A stretch of 36,055 nucleotides of DNA from Opitutia bacterium Tous-C10FEB (GCA_002304425.1 NEUY01000005.1:1-36055), one strand, 5' to 3'. Counted from the first letter of the stretch, positions 1-9,290 are shown. Notes: a model not told the origin generated them from the letters alone. Numbers and translations are program-made.

Positions 1-172
1 AATGATCACCACGGAAAAAGATGCGGTGCGCATCAACGCGAGTGAGAAAATCACTATTCCCTGTTATTATCTACGCCTAGAAATTGATATTTTACGAGGC
101 GCGGCGGACTTCCAGGAGGCGGTAAGTAAGATATGTTTCCCCCACGGGGAGACGTTCGGCCCTCGTCGCTAA
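1..172 (+). CDS. lpxK: Tetraacyldisaccharide 4'-kinase, C-terminal fragment (5' end outside window)
   Basis: Only the last 56 codons are present; the reading frame enters from the left edge and stops with TAA at 170-172. The fragment contains TTEKDAVR near its start, which matches the conserved (M/T)TEKDAVK element near the C-terminus of LpxK. LpxK phosphorylates the lipid A disaccharide precursor at the 4' position on the inner face of the cytoplasmic membrane. The segment after the motif ([10 protein letters not shown], then a short polar tail) also fits the end of LpxK. The kinase P-loop and the bulk of the protein lie outside the window. The call rests on one short motif plus position at the C-terminus. 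Confidence 0.72.
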   Translation, partial: MITTEKDAVRINASEKITIPCYYLRLEIDILRGAADFQEAVSKICFPHGETFGPRR

Positions 173-258
173 GCGCGCCATTTTTTGGGAGGAAGGTTTC
201 GGCGCCGACGGGATCTTTTTCGGATTGTACGTTTTCTCGCCGTCGCGAAAGTAGCGCG

Positions 259-1377
259 ATGAGTGATCCCCGTTATACCCAACTCGCCGAGGTGTTGACC
301 GGCTTTTCGACCACCTTGAAAAAAGGTGAGCGCGTCCTGATCGACGCATTCGATGTGCCTGATGCTTTTACCATCGCACTCGTGCGCGCGGCCCGAAATT
401 GCGGGGCCATGCCCTATGTCAATGTCCAGCGGGCTCGCATTACTCGTGAACTGTTGCAAGGCGCGACGGCGGAACAATACGCGGTGACCGCCGAGATTGA
501 ACTCCGCCGGATGCAGCAAATGCAGGCTTACATCGCCGTGCGCGGCTCGGAAAATATTTTTGAAACCTCCGATGTTCCCGCGGCACGGGCGCAAACCGTG
601 GCCAAGACGCTTAAGCCTGTTTTGGACTACCGCGTTAACAAAACCAAATGGGTGGTGCTCCGCTGGCCATCCTCCGCGATGGCCCAGCAGGCCGGCATGA
701 GTACGGCCGCTTTTGAAGATTTTTATTTCCGGGTCTGCACCTTCGATTATAAACGCTATGGTCCGGGCATGAAGGCCCTCGCTGATTTAATGAGCAAGAC
801 GGACCGCGTCCACCTCAAGGGTCCCGGCACCGATTTAAGATTTTCCCTCAAGGGTATTGGGGCGGTCCCGTGCGGTGGGGAACGCAACATCCCCGATGGG
901 GAAGTATTTTCCTGTCCGGTCAGGGATAGCGTCGAAGGGGTTATTCAATACAACGCCCCCACCATTTACCTCGGAACTTCATTCGACAGTATCCGGCTGG
1001 TATTTAAACGCGGGAAGATCGTCGAGGCCACCAGTAACAATACAAAACGCCTCAACGAGATACTCGATACAGATGACGGCGCGCGCTACATTGGTGAATT
1101 CGCCATTGGCTTTAACCCGCACATTCTCGAGCCCATGCGCGACATTCTCTTCGACGAGAAAATCGCCGGCTCCTTCCATTTCACCCCTGGGCAAGCTTAC
1201 GAACAGGCGGGGAATGGTAACAAATCAGCCGTCCACTGGGACATGGTAAATATTCAGCGCCCCGAGTACGGCGGTGGGGAGATTTGGTTCGACGGGAAAC
1301 TTATTCGTAAAGATGGTCTCTTTACGTTGCCGGCACTTAAGAAGCTAAATCCTGATCAACTCCTGAAAAAGGGGTAG
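259..1377 (+). CDS. M29-family metallo-aminopeptidase (aminopeptidase T-like)
   Basis: 372 residues from the ATG at 259. The frame is open upstream to 133, but that stretch overlaps lpxK and looks non-coding, so 259 is preferred. M29 enzymes are cytoplasmic, dimeric, two-metal exopeptidases that remove N-terminal residues from peptides. The expected metal-ligand pattern is visible: a Glu in [12 protein letters not shown], a Glu in IGEFAIGFN, a His in GSFHFTPGQ, and the HxD pair in AVHWDMV near the C-terminus. The N-terminal half ([21 protein letters not shown]) is the usual M29 alpha/beta domain. Length fits the family (about 370-410). It lies 86 bases after lpxK on the same strand; no functional link is evident. 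Family assignment is firm, substrate preference is not. Confidence 0.9.
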   Translation: MSDPRYTQLAEVLTGFSTTLKKGERVLIDAFDVPDAFTIALVRAARNCGAMPYVNVQRARITRELLQGATAEQYAVTAEIELRRMQQMQAYIAVRGSENIFETSDVPAARAQTVAKTLKPVLDYRVNKTKWVVLRWPSSAMAQQAGMSTAAFEDFYFRVCTFDYKRYGPGMKALADLMSKTDRVHLKGPGTDLRFSLKGIGAVPCGGERNIPDGEVFSCPVRDSVEGVIQYNAPTIYLGTSFDSIRLVFKRGKIVEATSNNTKRLNEILDTDDGARYIGEFAIGFNPHILEPMRDILFDEKIAGSFHFTPGQAYEQAGNGNKSAVHWDMVNIQRPEYGGGEIWFDGKLIRKDGLFTLPALKKLNPDQLLKKG

Positions 1378-1471
1378 GGATCCGGCCTACGCATCTTTCG
1401 ATATTTTCTGGTTGAAGCGGATACAATCACGCGTCGCTTGCTCGAAAATATTAATCGGCGCTTTTTCTTCC

Positions 1472-2464
1472 ATGCTCCCTGCTGCATCATTGTCCGCGTT
1501 TATTCAGGCACTGCCGAAGACCGAGACTCATCTCCACGTAGAGGGTGCGCTGCCCTATGAATTATTGAGAAAATGGCAGCCGGATACCTACCAAGAATTT
1601 CCGGCATTTCGAGAACGCGGGTATCGCTACGAAAATTTTCCTGCTTTTGAAAAACAGCTTCTGAATCATGCGCTGCCGTGGTTTATCAGCGCCGAGCGCT
1701 ATTTTGAAGCGGCTCAGGTGATGTTCGCTCAGCATGTCGCGCAGAATGTTAAATACGTTGAGACAAGTTTTCACCTGCCGGTGACGAAGTTCATCAATAT
1801 ACCCGGTCAGGAAATTATTGCCGCGATCAAGTCCGCGGCCCCAGTTGGACTTGAGGTGCGCGTCTTTGCGGGCATGTTGCGCACGGATATTGCCGGGCCG
1901 CTGCGTACCACCATCGACGAACTTCATCGCTGGGATAATCTTGATGGAACCGACCTCCATGGCTTTGAAGGCCAGCCGACTGAACCTGATACCGCTAAAA
2001 TCTGGGCGAAGCTACGCGCGGCCGGCAAAATAACGAAGTGTCATGCGGGTGAATTTGATGGTCCTGCCCGCGTGCGGGAAGCGATTGAGCAACTTGGGGT
2101 AACGCGGATCCAGCATGGCATTCGCGCCAGCGAGGATTCCGCGGTCATGCGGCTGGCGGCCGATCGGGGCGTTACCTTTGACGTTTGTCCGATCAGCAAT
2201 GTCGGCCTTAAAATTGTGCCCGACATGGCTCATCACCCGCTGCGTAAACTGACCGCGGCGGGCATTCGCTGTACGCTCAGCACTGACGATCCGCTTTGCT
2301 TTGCGAACACGGTTAATGAGGAATACTCGGCTATTTCGCATGGCCTCGGTTTTACGCGCAAGGAATTGGCGCGTATCGCTCGCAATGGCTTTGAAGTTGC
2401 GAGTATGACTGCTGGGACAAAACAGCCTTGGCTCGACCAACTTGATGTGATCCTGAACGGGTAG
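1472..2464 (+). CDS. Adenosine deaminase-family protein (amidohydrolase)
   Basis: 330 residues from the ATG at 1472. A TTG at 1412 in frame would add 20 residues but has no family similarity and overlaps a possible -10 (TACAAT, 1422-1427). Metal and catalytic motifs of the adenosine/AMP deaminase family are present in order: HLHVEGALP (first metal His pair), HAGEFDGP (catalytic Glu with its His), a QHGIRASED segment, and STDDPLCF (Asp pair). These enzymes hydrolytically deaminate adenosine or adenine in purine salvage. Purified members also act on modified adenines, so the exact substrate cannot be read from sequence. The gene follows the M29 peptidase by about 95 bases and precedes the pseudouridine synthase by 28, so it could be co-transcribed with the latter. 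Confidence 0.88.
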   Translation: MLPAASLSAFIQALPKTETHLHVEGALPYELLRKWQPDTYQEFPAFRERGYRYENFPAFEKQLLNHALPWFISAERYFEAAQVMFAQHVAQNVKYVETSFHLPVTKFINIPGQEIIAAIKSAAPVGLEVRVFAGMLRTDIAGPLRTTIDELHRWDNLDGTDLHGFEGQPTEPDTAKIWAKLRAAGKITKCHAGEFDGPARVREAIEQLGVTRIQHGIRASEDSAVMRLAADRGVTFDVCPISNVGLKIVPDMAHHPLRKLTAAGIRCTLSTDDPLCFANTVNEEYSAISHGLGFTRKELARIARNGFEVASMTAGTKQPWLDQLDVILNG

Positions 2465-2492
2465 GGCATCCTTGCTTTGACCGGAAGGCAGC

Positions 2493-3455
2493 TTGCAGGC
2501 GACCGATAGTCCTGCACCATCCGCTCACTTGGAACCCACCGTTTACATCGTCCCTGACTCTATTCGTCGCGAGCGCGCCGACAAAGTACTGGCGCAAGCC
2601 TTTCCTGAACATAGTCGCTCCGCCTTTCAGCGGGCGTTAGAGGCCGGTCGCGTCAAAGTTGATGGCCAGGTAATTGAGCAGAGTCAGGAGGTTAAAGCTG
2701 GCCAGAGCATCGCGTGGTCATTTCCGGAAGTAGTCCAAGCGGAGATCCGCGGGGTAGACATCGCCCTCAAGGTTATTTTTGAAGATAAGCACATGATCGT
2801 GCTCAACAAAGCCGCGGGCATGGTAGTCCATCCCGGCATTGGTACTGGCGAAGATACGATGGTGCATGCGCTCCTCGCGCATTGCGCCGGTGGTTTGAGC
2901 GGCATTGGCGGCGTCGAACGCCCAGGTATCGTGCACCGCTTAGATAAGGAAACCTCTGGTCTGATCGTAGTCGCGAAAAACGATGCGGCGCACCGCGCCT
3001 TGGCTGATCAATTCGCCTCGCGCACGTTGCGCAAAGAATATGTCACGCTGGTGGCCGGTGTCCCTAAAAAAGATAGCGGCTGCATTGATCAAAGCATCAG
3101 TCGGCATCCCGTTCATCGGCACCGTATGACCACGGGCGAAGGTGGTCGGCCCTCACGCACGGATTGGACCGTCGAAAAAAAATTCGCGAATCAAGCGGCC
3201 TTCATGCGCTGCCGTATTCACACCGGGCGCACGCATCAAATTAGGGTACACCTTAAGTCGCTGGGCTACCCCGTGCTGGGCGATACTACTTACGGCTGGA
3301 AACAAAACCCCGCATTGCCAGTGCCGCCACGGGTCATGCTCCATGCCGAACATTTGGTTTTTGCCCATCCCATCAGTAGCAAGGTTATGGATTTGACGGC
3401 GCCGCTGCCGGCCGATTTCAAGAAAATGCTGACGGCGCTACGGAAACTAAAGTGA
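2493..3455 (+). CDS. RluA/RluD-family 23S rRNA pseudouridine synthase
   Basis: 320 residues, starting with TTG at 2493. GGAAGG at 2483-2488 lies four bases upstream and no ATG is available before the conserved N-terminus, so TTG is the likely start. An S4 RNA-binding domain covers roughly residues 25-80 (RADKVLAQAF, GRVKVDGQ). The catalytic domain follows with HRLDKETSGL, where the Asp is the nucleophile that isomerises uridine, and GRTHQIRVHL near the C-terminal third. S4 plus this domain is the RluD architecture, whose E. coli member modifies helix 69 of 23S rRNA; RluC and RluA share the fold, so the exact target is inferred. It converges on the Ppx/GppA gene with a 29-base gap. Confidence 0.92.
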   Translation: MQATDSPAPSAHLEPTVYIVPDSIRRERADKVLAQAFPEHSRSAFQRALEAGRVKVDGQVIEQSQEVKAGQSIAWSFPEVVQAEIRGVDIALKVIFEDKHMIVLNKAAGMVVHPGIGTGEDTMVHALLAHCAGGLSGIGGVERPGIVHRLDKETSGLIVVAKNDAAHRALADQFASRTLRKEYVTLVAGVPKKDSGCIDQSISRHPVHRHRMTTGEGGRPSRTDWTVEKKFANQAAFMRCRIHTGRTHQIRVHLKSLGYPVLGDTTYGWKQNPALPVPPRVMLHAEHLVFAHPISSKVMDLTAPLPADFKKMLTALRKLK

Positions 3456-3484
3456 CTAGTTGAGGGGAAATGCCCCAGTGCGAT

Positions 3485-4420
3485 TTACAAGCCAGCGAGT
3501 GCTTCCGTCGCTAGCCCCCAGCGTAAATTGTGCAGGGAGTGGTGAAAGCAATCGAGGTGAGCGTAGTCGGCCACCGTCAGCATGGTGATCAAAGCAGCGG
3601 GGAAGACATCGGCGCGCGCCTTCGACATCCCGGGCAGGGCTTGGCGGGCCACCAGATTGAGTGGGCTGATTTCGTCGAGCAAGTCAGCGATCGTTTCAAT
3701 ACCGATTAGCGGTGGGCTTTCCGCGAACGATAAATTATGCCGAGCGCCCTTCAATGCTCGCACGGTGTGCATACTGCCGCCCATAAAAATCGCGGGTGGA
3801 GCAACGAGGGGGAAACGAAAACTGCTACGCTTAAGTTCGTCGCGCACGTGTAAGGCTAAGGCCGTTGTCTCAGCGATCAGCAGAGGGGCCGCGGGCTCTT
3901 TAATAAAACGCTCCGTGAGCCGAACGCACCCGAGTTGGAGGCTCAGGGCCTGCGTGATTTTGCGTTGGACAAAACGCAGGCACTCAAGGCTACCCCCGCC
4001 CAGATCGAAGAGATAAAAATCATTGAAAGCGGCAAAGGCCGGATCGCTGCTCAAGCCGAGCCCGATTATTTTCGCTTCTTCCTCACCGGTGAGAATGCGA
4101 ATATCATGCCCGGTCTCAGTGGCAACGCGGGCCCGAAAATCTGCGCCGTTCGTGGCATCGCGCACTGCGCTGGTGGCGACAAGAATAATTTTAACGGGGA
4201 CGTACGGCGCCGCCGTGGCGAGCAATGCTTGAATAGCCGCAAGCCCACTGGCCATTCCTTCCGCACTGAGCCGAGGTCCCGCCTGGCTGATACCTTGGCT
4301 GATCCGCGTTTCGATCGTCTGACTCTGCAGCTCTTTAATTTCACCGGCTGGTCCTCGATTAGCGACGAGGAGCTTGAGCGAATTGCTCCCGATATCGATG
4401 ATCGCGACAGCGGGCGTCAT
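3485..4420 (-). CDS. Ppx/GppA phosphatase family protein
   Basis: 311 residues, ATG at 4420. The ASKHA fold is marked by the phosphate-1 loop DIGSNSLKLL at residues about 9-18 and the phosphate-2 loop DLGGGSLE near residue 143. These are diagnostic of exopolyphosphatase / guanosine pentaphosphatase enzymes, which hydrolyse polyphosphate or pppGpp. At about 310 residues it is the short, two-domain form without the C-terminal HD-like domain of E. coli Ppx (about 510 residues). The start codon lies two bases after the rsmI stop, suggesting translational coupling in an operon with rsmI. Which substrate it prefers cannot be decided from sequence. Confidence 0.88.
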   Translation of the reverse strand: MTPAVAIIDIGSNSLKLLVANRGPAGEIKELQSQTIETRISQGISQAGPRLSAEGMASGLAAIQALLATAAPYVPVKIILVATSAVRDATNGADFRARVATETGHDIRILTGEEEAKIIGLGLSSDPAFAAFNDFYLFDLGGGSLECLRFVQRKITQALSLQLGCVRLTERFIKEPAAPLLIAETTALALHVRDELKRSSFRFPLVAPPAIFMGGSMHTVRALKGARHNLSFAESPPLIGIETIADLLDEISPLNLVARQALPGMSKARADVFPAALITMLTVADYAHLDCFHHSLHNLRWGLATEALAGL

Positions 4421-4422
4421 GG

Positions 4423-5145
4423 CTAGAGCACGAAATCTTTCGGCGCAATGAGCACGACGAACTCACCTTTAAGGCTCAGCTTGAGCAGTTGCGCTACGAC
4501 ATCGCCCGCCGAACCGGTCAGAAAGGTTTCGTGGATTTTAGTGACCTCTTTCGCGATGCAGATCACCCGTTCAGACCCGAGAGTATGGACGATCTCCGTG
4601 GCAAATTTCTCGATGCGGTGACAGCTTTCGTAGAGCGCGATGGTGTAATCAAAATCACGATGCCTTTCGAGAAAGGCCGTGCGGGCGGCGGTCTTGGGTG
4701 GCAGAAAGCCAGCAAACAAGAAGCCGTTGGTGGGCAAGCCCGCGGCGCTTAGGACTGCGATAACGGCACTCGGACCGGGCACCGGGACGACGGGCAGCTG
4801 ACGGCGGCGACAAGCGCGCACGATTCGAAAACCCGGATCACTCAAGCCAGGCGTGCCCGCATCACTCACGACAGCGACGGATTTTCCCTGGCTAATAAGT
4901 TCAACTAACTTGTCGGCCGCCTCGGTCTCGTTGTGATCGTGATACGGGACCAATTCCCGATGCAGGCCGAGTCGCGTTAGCATCGTGCCGGTGGTGCGGG
5001 TATCCTCGCAGGCCACGACATCAACGGCTCCCAGAATGGCGCGGGCGCGATCCGTGAGATCGCCCAGATTGCCGATGGGGGTAGCCACCACATAGAGGTG
5101 GCCCGGCAAGGGCGTGAACGAAGCGTTGGCGGCAGGCGTGGTCAT
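4423..5145 (-). CDS. rsmI: 16S rRNA (cytidine-1402-2'-O)-methyltransferase
   Basis: 240 residues, ATG at 5145. It shows the RsmI / tetrapyrrole-methylase-like signature: LYVVATPIGNLGDLT close to the N-terminus, ACEDTRTTGTML, SDAGTPGLSDPG and VPGPSAVIAVLSAAGLPTN. RsmI uses S-adenosylmethionine to 2'-O-methylate C1402 in the ribosomal P site. E. coli RsmI has about 286 residues; this one stops after EFVVLIAPKD and lacks the usual C-terminal helical extension, so it is a short form. Its stop is two bases before the ppx/gppA ATG. A small lipoprotein gene lies 36 bases upstream on the same strand. Confidence 0.93.
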   Translation of the reverse strand: MTTPAANASFTPLPGHLYVVATPIGNLGDLTDRARAILGAVDVVACEDTRTTGTMLTRLGLHRELVPYHDHNETEAADKLVELISQGKSVAVVSDAGTPGLSDPGFRIVRACRRRQLPVVPVPGPSAVIAVLSAAGLPTNGFLFAGFLPPKTAARTAFLERHRDFDYTIALYESCHRIEKFATEIVHTLGSERVICIAKEVTKIHETFLTGSAGDVVAQLLKLSLKGEFVVLIAPKDFVL

Positions 5146-5181
5146 GACGTCGCCGATAAATGGCGCGAGGTCGGCCGCGCC

Positions 5182-5334
5182 TTACTTGCCCATCCCAGGA
5201 ATACGGCCTTCCCAGTCGGCGGGACGGCTCCACGGAATTGAGGAATCCTGCTTAGGTGGCACGCAGCCGGAAAGACCGGCGAAGGCGAGGATCGCGAGCA
5301 ATGAAACCAAAAGGGGCTTTCTCAGGTTAGACAT
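5182..5334 (-). CDS. Small predicted lipoprotein (50 residues)
   Basis: The ATG at 5334 gives MSNLRKPLLV, a short positively charged n-region, a hydrophobic core, and a lipobox LSGC at residues 21-24. After processing the lipid-bearing Cys would be followed by only 26 residues. The mature part is rich in Pro, Trp and Gly (IPWSRPADWEGRIPGM) and has no predicted helix or domain. A start 12 codons earlier (5370) is possible but would spoil the signal peptide. It sits 36 bases upstream of rsmI and about 140 downstream of pgi. I do not recognise a named family. Tiny envelope lipoproteins with a Trp/Pro tail may be a lineage-specific conserved protein. Function unknown. Confidence 0.7.
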   Translation of the reverse strand: MSNLRKPLLVSLLAILAFAGLSGCVPPKQDSSIPWSRPADWEGRIPGMGK

Positions 5335-5475
5335 ATTAGATTTTGATACGAAATTATCCCCACTCTGCAACTGTCCTTTCGAGCGAGCTGACGACGCTGA
5401 AGTGGGGCGAGGCAGGGCATGAGCGGTGAAGGATGATGAAAATTAATTACGCAATCCAGATGGGGTGGGTGAGCT

Positions 5476-7065
5476 TTAAGGCACCTGCTGGTAGGTTGAG
5501 TTGGACCAAGGCTTGCGCGGAGTTTTGCTGACTTGGCGACTAGGATTGGCGGCCAAATGTTCCAGAATTTTGAAAACAAGTTCTGCTTGGGCGGGCTGGC
5601 CAATGGTTTTTGCTAAACTCTCCGCCGTGAAGGCAACTTCCGGGGCGGCGGCCAAGGCCGCCTTGATGGCTAGTTTGAGCGTCAGGACTTTACCCGCGGC
5701 CAGCTTACCGGCTTCAACCCCGGGTTGGTGGTAGGCATTGATCTTAATTAACGACGCATAAAATCCCACGGCCCGCTCGTAGAGCGCGATCAGCCGCCCG
5801 ATGCTCTGGGGTGAAACCTCGTCGATCGTAATGGTGAGGGATGGGCGGTTTTTATCACTGAGGGCTTCGCGCGTCCCGAGCAGAAAGCCTTGGAGGAAAT
5901 CACCGCTGGTTACGCCGGGTTCAACTTCGAGCGCAGAATCGGTCGCGCGGTCTTTGAGTACTTCAATGAAGGTTATAAAAAAATTATCCACGCCATCACG
6001 CAATTGCTGCACATAAGCATGCTGATCGGTGGAACCTTTATTCCCATAGACCGCGATCCCTTGGTGCACGAGGTTGCCCGCCAGATCACGTTCTTTGCCT
6101 AATGATTCCATGACGAGCTGCTGCAGGTAACGGGAAAAAAGCAGGAGCCGATCTTTGTAGGGAAGTATGACCATGTCCTTCGTGCCGCGTCCATCGGTAG
6201 CCCAATACCACATTAACGCCAACAAGGCGGCCGGGTTTTCTCGCAGCACGGGCTGGCGGGTGGCGACGTCCATCGCGGCCGCCCCAGCGAGTAATTGATC
6301 AATTTTGATGCCTTGAAGTGCGGCGGGTAGGAGGCCCACGGCGCACAGGACTGAGGTGCGACCACCGATCCAGTCCCACAGGGGAAAACGCGCGAGCCAG
6401 CCCTCTTGCTGCGCCAGTCGATCGAGTTGGGAATTTTCCCCAGTAACCGCGATGAAGTGGCGGGGATAGTCGAGCCCGGCCGCGCGAAAAGCCGCCTGGG
6501 CTTCCACCATACCGTTGCGCGTTTCGGCCGTGCCGCCAGATTTTGAAATTACCAGGACGAGCGTTTGCTTTAAGCGCCGGCCTAATTGTTTGAGCACGGA
6601 GTCCATGCCGTCAGGATCCGTGTTGTCGAAAAAGACTAAGCCCATTTTATCGGGTCCAGCCTTAAGCCGGCCCAACGCGTGGCTGATAAACTGAGCGCCG
6701 AGCGCTGAACCACCAATGCCGATGACAAGCACCTCTTTAAATTTCCCAGCCGCACCGGTGATTTCCCCTCGGTGTATTTTAGCAACCAACGCTTTGATCA
6801 CTGCAATATTGGTGCTGATCGCGGTGCGCAGTTCAGCCGTCGGAGCCAAATGCGCCGCCCGTAACCAATAATGTCCAACCATGCGATTTTCATCCGGATT
6901 GGCCATGCCTCCGGCTTCCAAGGCCGCCATATCAGCCCAAGCTTGCTGTAATTGCGGCTGCATTTTCTCGAGGAAATCATCGGGAAAGGGCATCCGACTA
7001 ATGTCGAGTGACAAGCCGAGCTTTGGCTGGGTGTAGAAGAGCGATTGGAAACGAGCCCACGTCAT
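5476..7065 (-). CDS. pgi: Glucose-6-phosphate isomerase
   Basis: 529 residues, ATG at 7065. PGI interconverts glucose-6-phosphate and fructose-6-phosphate in the cytoplasm (glycolysis and gluconeogenesis). The two SIS-type sugar-binding regions are clear: [13 protein letters not shown] near residue 115 and [14 protein letters not shown] near residue 173. The phosphate loop, the [14 protein letters not shown] segment and [12 protein letters not shown] near residue 343 are all PGI signatures. Length lies in the family range (450-550). It is divergent from scpB, with about 107 bases between the start codons, and is followed after about 140 bases by the small lipoprotein gene. No clear terminator is visible in that gap. 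Confidence 0.95.
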   Translation of the reverse strand: MTWARFQSLFYTQPKLGLSLDISRMPFPDDFLEKMQPQLQQAWADMAALEAGGMANPDENRMVGHYWLRAAHLAPTAELRTAISTNIAVIKALVAKIHRGEITGAAGKFKEVLVIGIGGSALGAQFISHALGRLKAGPDKMGLVFFDNTDPDGMDSVLKQLGRRLKQTLVLVISKSGGTAETRNGMVEAQAAFRAAGLDYPRHFIAVTGENSQLDRLAQQEGWLARFPLWDWIGGRTSVLCAVGLLPAALQGIKIDQLLAGAAAMDVATRQPVLRENPAALLALMWYWATDGRGTKDMVILPYKDRLLLFSRYLQQLVMESLGKERDLAGNLVHQGIAVYGNKGSTDQHAYVQQLRDGVDNFFITFIEVLKDRATDSALEVEPGVTSGDFLQGFLLGTREALSDKNRPSLTITIDEVSPQSIGRLIALYERAVGFYASLIKINAYHQPGVEAGKLAAGKVLTLKLAIKAALAAAPEVAFTAESLAKTIGQPAQAELVFKILEHLAANPSRQVSKTPRKPWSNSTYQQVP

Positions 7066-7172
7066 AGGCTGAAATGATTAACTGAGTGCCGTGATGGCGG
7101 CTAGCTCCAAAACGGACATGTTTTTCGGGATTGCTAGGTCGGCGTGAGGCCGCATTCACTGGAGATTAAAGT

Positions 7173-7988
7173 ATGTCATTTGATCTCAAGCGCGTGTTGA
7201 AAGTGATGCTCTTCGCCTCGAACGGGCCACTTTCGGTAAAAGATATCCAAACGGCCATCAGCCGTTTTCATGAGCAAGCTCTGGGCTTGCCCCTCCAAGG
7301 CGAAGATGCCCCCGCCGCTGAAGTGCCCACCGATGGATCAGTTGCCGTACCCAGCGAAATAATTGACCCGGGGGAAGCTTTGCCCGCACTGGTGGAAGAT
7401 GACGAATATTATCGCAATGTGCCGAGTTTGATCACGACCGCGCAAATTCGCGAAGCGGTTGAGGTCATCTCACTGGAGCTACAAGCGAGCGAAAGTGAAA
7501 TTATTTTAGTGGAAAGCCACCATGGCTGGCGCTTGGTCACCCATCCGCGCTTTGCTCGCTGGGTGCGTCTGCTGCGCAATGAACCGCCGCCAGTCCGCTT
7601 GAGCGCCACCGCCCTCGAGACTATGGCCGTCATCGCGTATCGTCAGCCCGTGACGCGCGCGGAGATCGAGCATATCCGCGGGGTATCGGCGGAGGCTGGT
7701 TTAAGCAAACTCCTGGAGAGGGATTTGGTCTATGTGGTTGGGCGGGCGGACCAACCTGGTCGTCCCCTGCAATATGGCACGACGGAATCTTTTCTCGAAT
7801 TTGTCGGCATTAAATCACTGGATGAATTGCCCTCATCCGATGTGCTTTCTCCCCGCCAAATCGACGCCTGGCTGCAAACTTCCAATGCACCTAAAGGGGC
7901 GAGCGATGCCGAGATGGGCCTCGATGAAACTGAGCAAAGCCAACTCTCTTTAGAAAGAGCTGACGCGCCCCCGGCGCCAGCGCCGTGA
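7173..7988 (+). CDS. scpB: SMC-Scp complex subunit ScpB
   Basis: 271 residues, ATG at 7173 preceded by GGAG at a 9-10 base spacing. ScpB binds ScpA as a dimer and with SMC forms the bacterial condensin that organises and segregates the chromosome. Family signatures: LKVMLFASNGPLSVKDI at the N-terminus, then GWRLVTHPRFA, and ALETMAVIAYRQPVTRAEIE, the core of the second winged helix, followed by GRPLQYGTTESFLEFVG. Two oddities: residues about 37-86 form a Pro/Ala/Glu/Asp-rich insertion between the first helices, and about 45 residues after the core are a low-complexity acidic and Pro-rich tail. ScpA, often adjacent, is not in the window. The last four bases overlap the next gene. Confidence 0.93.
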   Translation: MSFDLKRVLKVMLFASNGPLSVKDIQTAISRFHEQALGLPLQGEDAPAAEVPTDGSVAVPSEIIDPGEALPALVEDDEYYRNVPSLITTAQIREAVEVISLELQASESEIILVESHHGWRLVTHPRFARWVRLLRNEPPPVRLSATALETMAVIAYRQPVTRAEIEHIRGVSAEAGLSKLLERDLVYVVGRADQPGRPLQYGTTESFLEFVGIKSLDELPSSDVLSPRQIDAWLQTSNAPKGASDAEMGLDETEQSQLSLERADAPPAPAP

Positions 7989-9019
7989 CCCCGCCTCTGC
8001 GCATTGGTTTCATCGGCGCGGGTGCCAATACTCGCAGCCGGCACCTGCCGGGCTTTCAGGAGATTCCGGGGGTGGTCTTGGCCGCCGTGTGCAACCGCAC
8101 CGAGGAATCCAGTCGGAAAGTAGCTCAAGCATTTGGCATTCCCGTGGTGGCTCCTGATTGGCGAGCGATTATTGATTCACCCACGATCGATGCCGTATGC
8201 ATCGGCACCTGGCCGAATCTGCATGCTGAATTGACGATTGCGGCACTCCGCGCCGGCAAGCATGTGCTGACGGAAGCCCGCATGGCGCGAGATTTAGGCG
8301 AAGCGTTACTCATGTTCGCCGAGGCCCAGCGACATCCTCAACTTGTTGCCCAAATCGTGCCGGCGCCGATGTCCTTAGCTTTCGATGCAACCATTGTTAA
8401 ATTAATCAATGCGGGAGTGCTCGGATCCTTACGCGAAGTGTCAGTGATGTGCACCAATAACACTCAAGTTGATAGCGCCTTGCCCAGTGGCTGGCGCCAA
8501 GATCCCCAGCTCAGCGGTAAGAATACGCTCGCCCTTGGGATCTATTACGAAATGACCCTGCGCTGGCTGGGACGCGGCGTGACTACCCTCAGCGCAGATG
8601 CGGCTATTTTCACGCCGCAGCGAAAAAATGCTCAAGGGGAACAGCAGACGATGACGATTCCTGAAAGGGTGACGGTGCTCGGTCGTTATGCCGATGCGGC
8701 CCGCTTTCTCGCTCATTTTAGCAGCGTTGAACTCACCGCACCGCGTAACGAAATTCGCCTCCATGGCAGTCGCGCCGGACTGCGATTAGATTTTATTACC
8801 AATCAACTGTGGCTCACGGAGGCAGCCGGACCAGAGCGATTGGTCGAGATCATGCCCGCGCTGGGCGATGCTTGGCGGGTGGAGGCTGATTTTATCGCCA
8901 GCATACGCGAGGATCGGCCCGTAACCTTAACCGACTTCGCCACGGGGGTCAGCTATATGCGTTTTACCGAGGCCGTTTGGAGCTCCTGGAATGAGCAAGG
9001 TCGCTGGGTAACGATTTGA
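7985..9019 (+). CDS. Gfo/Idh/MocA-family oxidoreductase
   Basis: 344 residues from a GTG at 7985, inside the last codons of scpB (GTGA overlap), so translation is probably coupled. An N-terminal Rossmann NAD(P)-binding fold is shown by IGFIGAGANTRSRHLPG, AAVCNRTEESS and DAVCIGTWPNLHAELT; the C-terminal half is the alpha/beta substrate domain (GTWPNLH onward to YMRFTEAVW). Family members oxidise or reduce sugars, inositols and bile pigments. The near-universal EKP motif, whose Lys sits in the active site, is replaced here by LTEARMARDLGEA, with no lysine. The enzyme may therefore be inactive in the classical sense or use different chemistry. Substrate cannot be predicted; scpB linkage does not inform it. 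Confidence 0.88.
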   Translation: MTPPLRIGFIGAGANTRSRHLPGFQEIPGVVLAAVCNRTEESSRKVAQAFGIPVVAPDWRAIIDSPTIDAVCIGTWPNLHAELTIAALRAGKHVLTEARMARDLGEALLMFAEAQRHPQLVAQIVPAPMSLAFDATIVKLINAGVLGSLREVSVMCTNNTQVDSALPSGWRQDPQLSGKNTLALGIYYEMTLRWLGRGVTTLSADAAIFTPQRKNAQGEQQTMTIPERVTVLGRYADAARFLAHFSSVELTAPRNEIRLHGSRAGLRLDFITNQLWLTEAAGPERLVEIMPALGDAWRVEADFIASIREDRPVTLTDFATGVSYMRFTEAVWSSWNEQGRWVTI

Positions 9020-9022
9020 GTT

Positions 9023-9290
9023 CTAGAGTGTGCGGTGGACGAGATAAAACACCCCTAACCCTAGAGCCAATAGGCCGAAGGCAGCCGCAAAGGAAGAGCA
9101 CGCAGCCTAATTTAGCCTTGGCTTGTAAAGCGGTGGGATCGCTCTGGGATTGCGCGAGAATGGCCGCAGCTGTCGACTCTAGGAGTCCTGGACGATCACT
9201 CGTCTCGGCCAGGGGCGGCGGATCGAGTTCTTGGGCGATCGCCTGATCAATCAGATCGAGCTGGGTCTGAGCGAGGGTGGGTTGACGCTG
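9023..9290 (-). pseudogene. Remnant of a small C-terminally membrane-anchored protein gene
   Basis: On the minus strand a frame open from 9290 reads PTLAQTQLDLIDQAIAQELD and continues through about 60 plausible residues to ALQAKAKLG near 9108. A neighbouring frame then takes over and encodes AAFGLLALGLGVFYLVHRTL followed by a stop at 9023-9025, an excellent transmembrane helix with a short positive tail. The two pieces join only if one base is gained or lost between about 9085 and 9110. No start codon is visible: the first frame has stops at 9291-9293 and again upstream. The relic converges on the oxidoreductase gene (stop at 9019). I infer a decayed gene; a sequencing error could explain the frameshift but not the missing start. 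The rest of 9291-9395 holds nothing I can identify. Confidence 0.45.

Noticed and set aside
133-258. Upstream extension of the M29 aminopeptidase
   Set aside because: It overlaps the lpxK tail and shows no family similarity; ATG 259 fits the known N-terminus.
3456-3484. GGGG-AAATG-CCCC hairpin between rluD-like and ppx/gppA genes
   Set aside because: Four-base stem with no T-run on either strand; too weak for a terminator.
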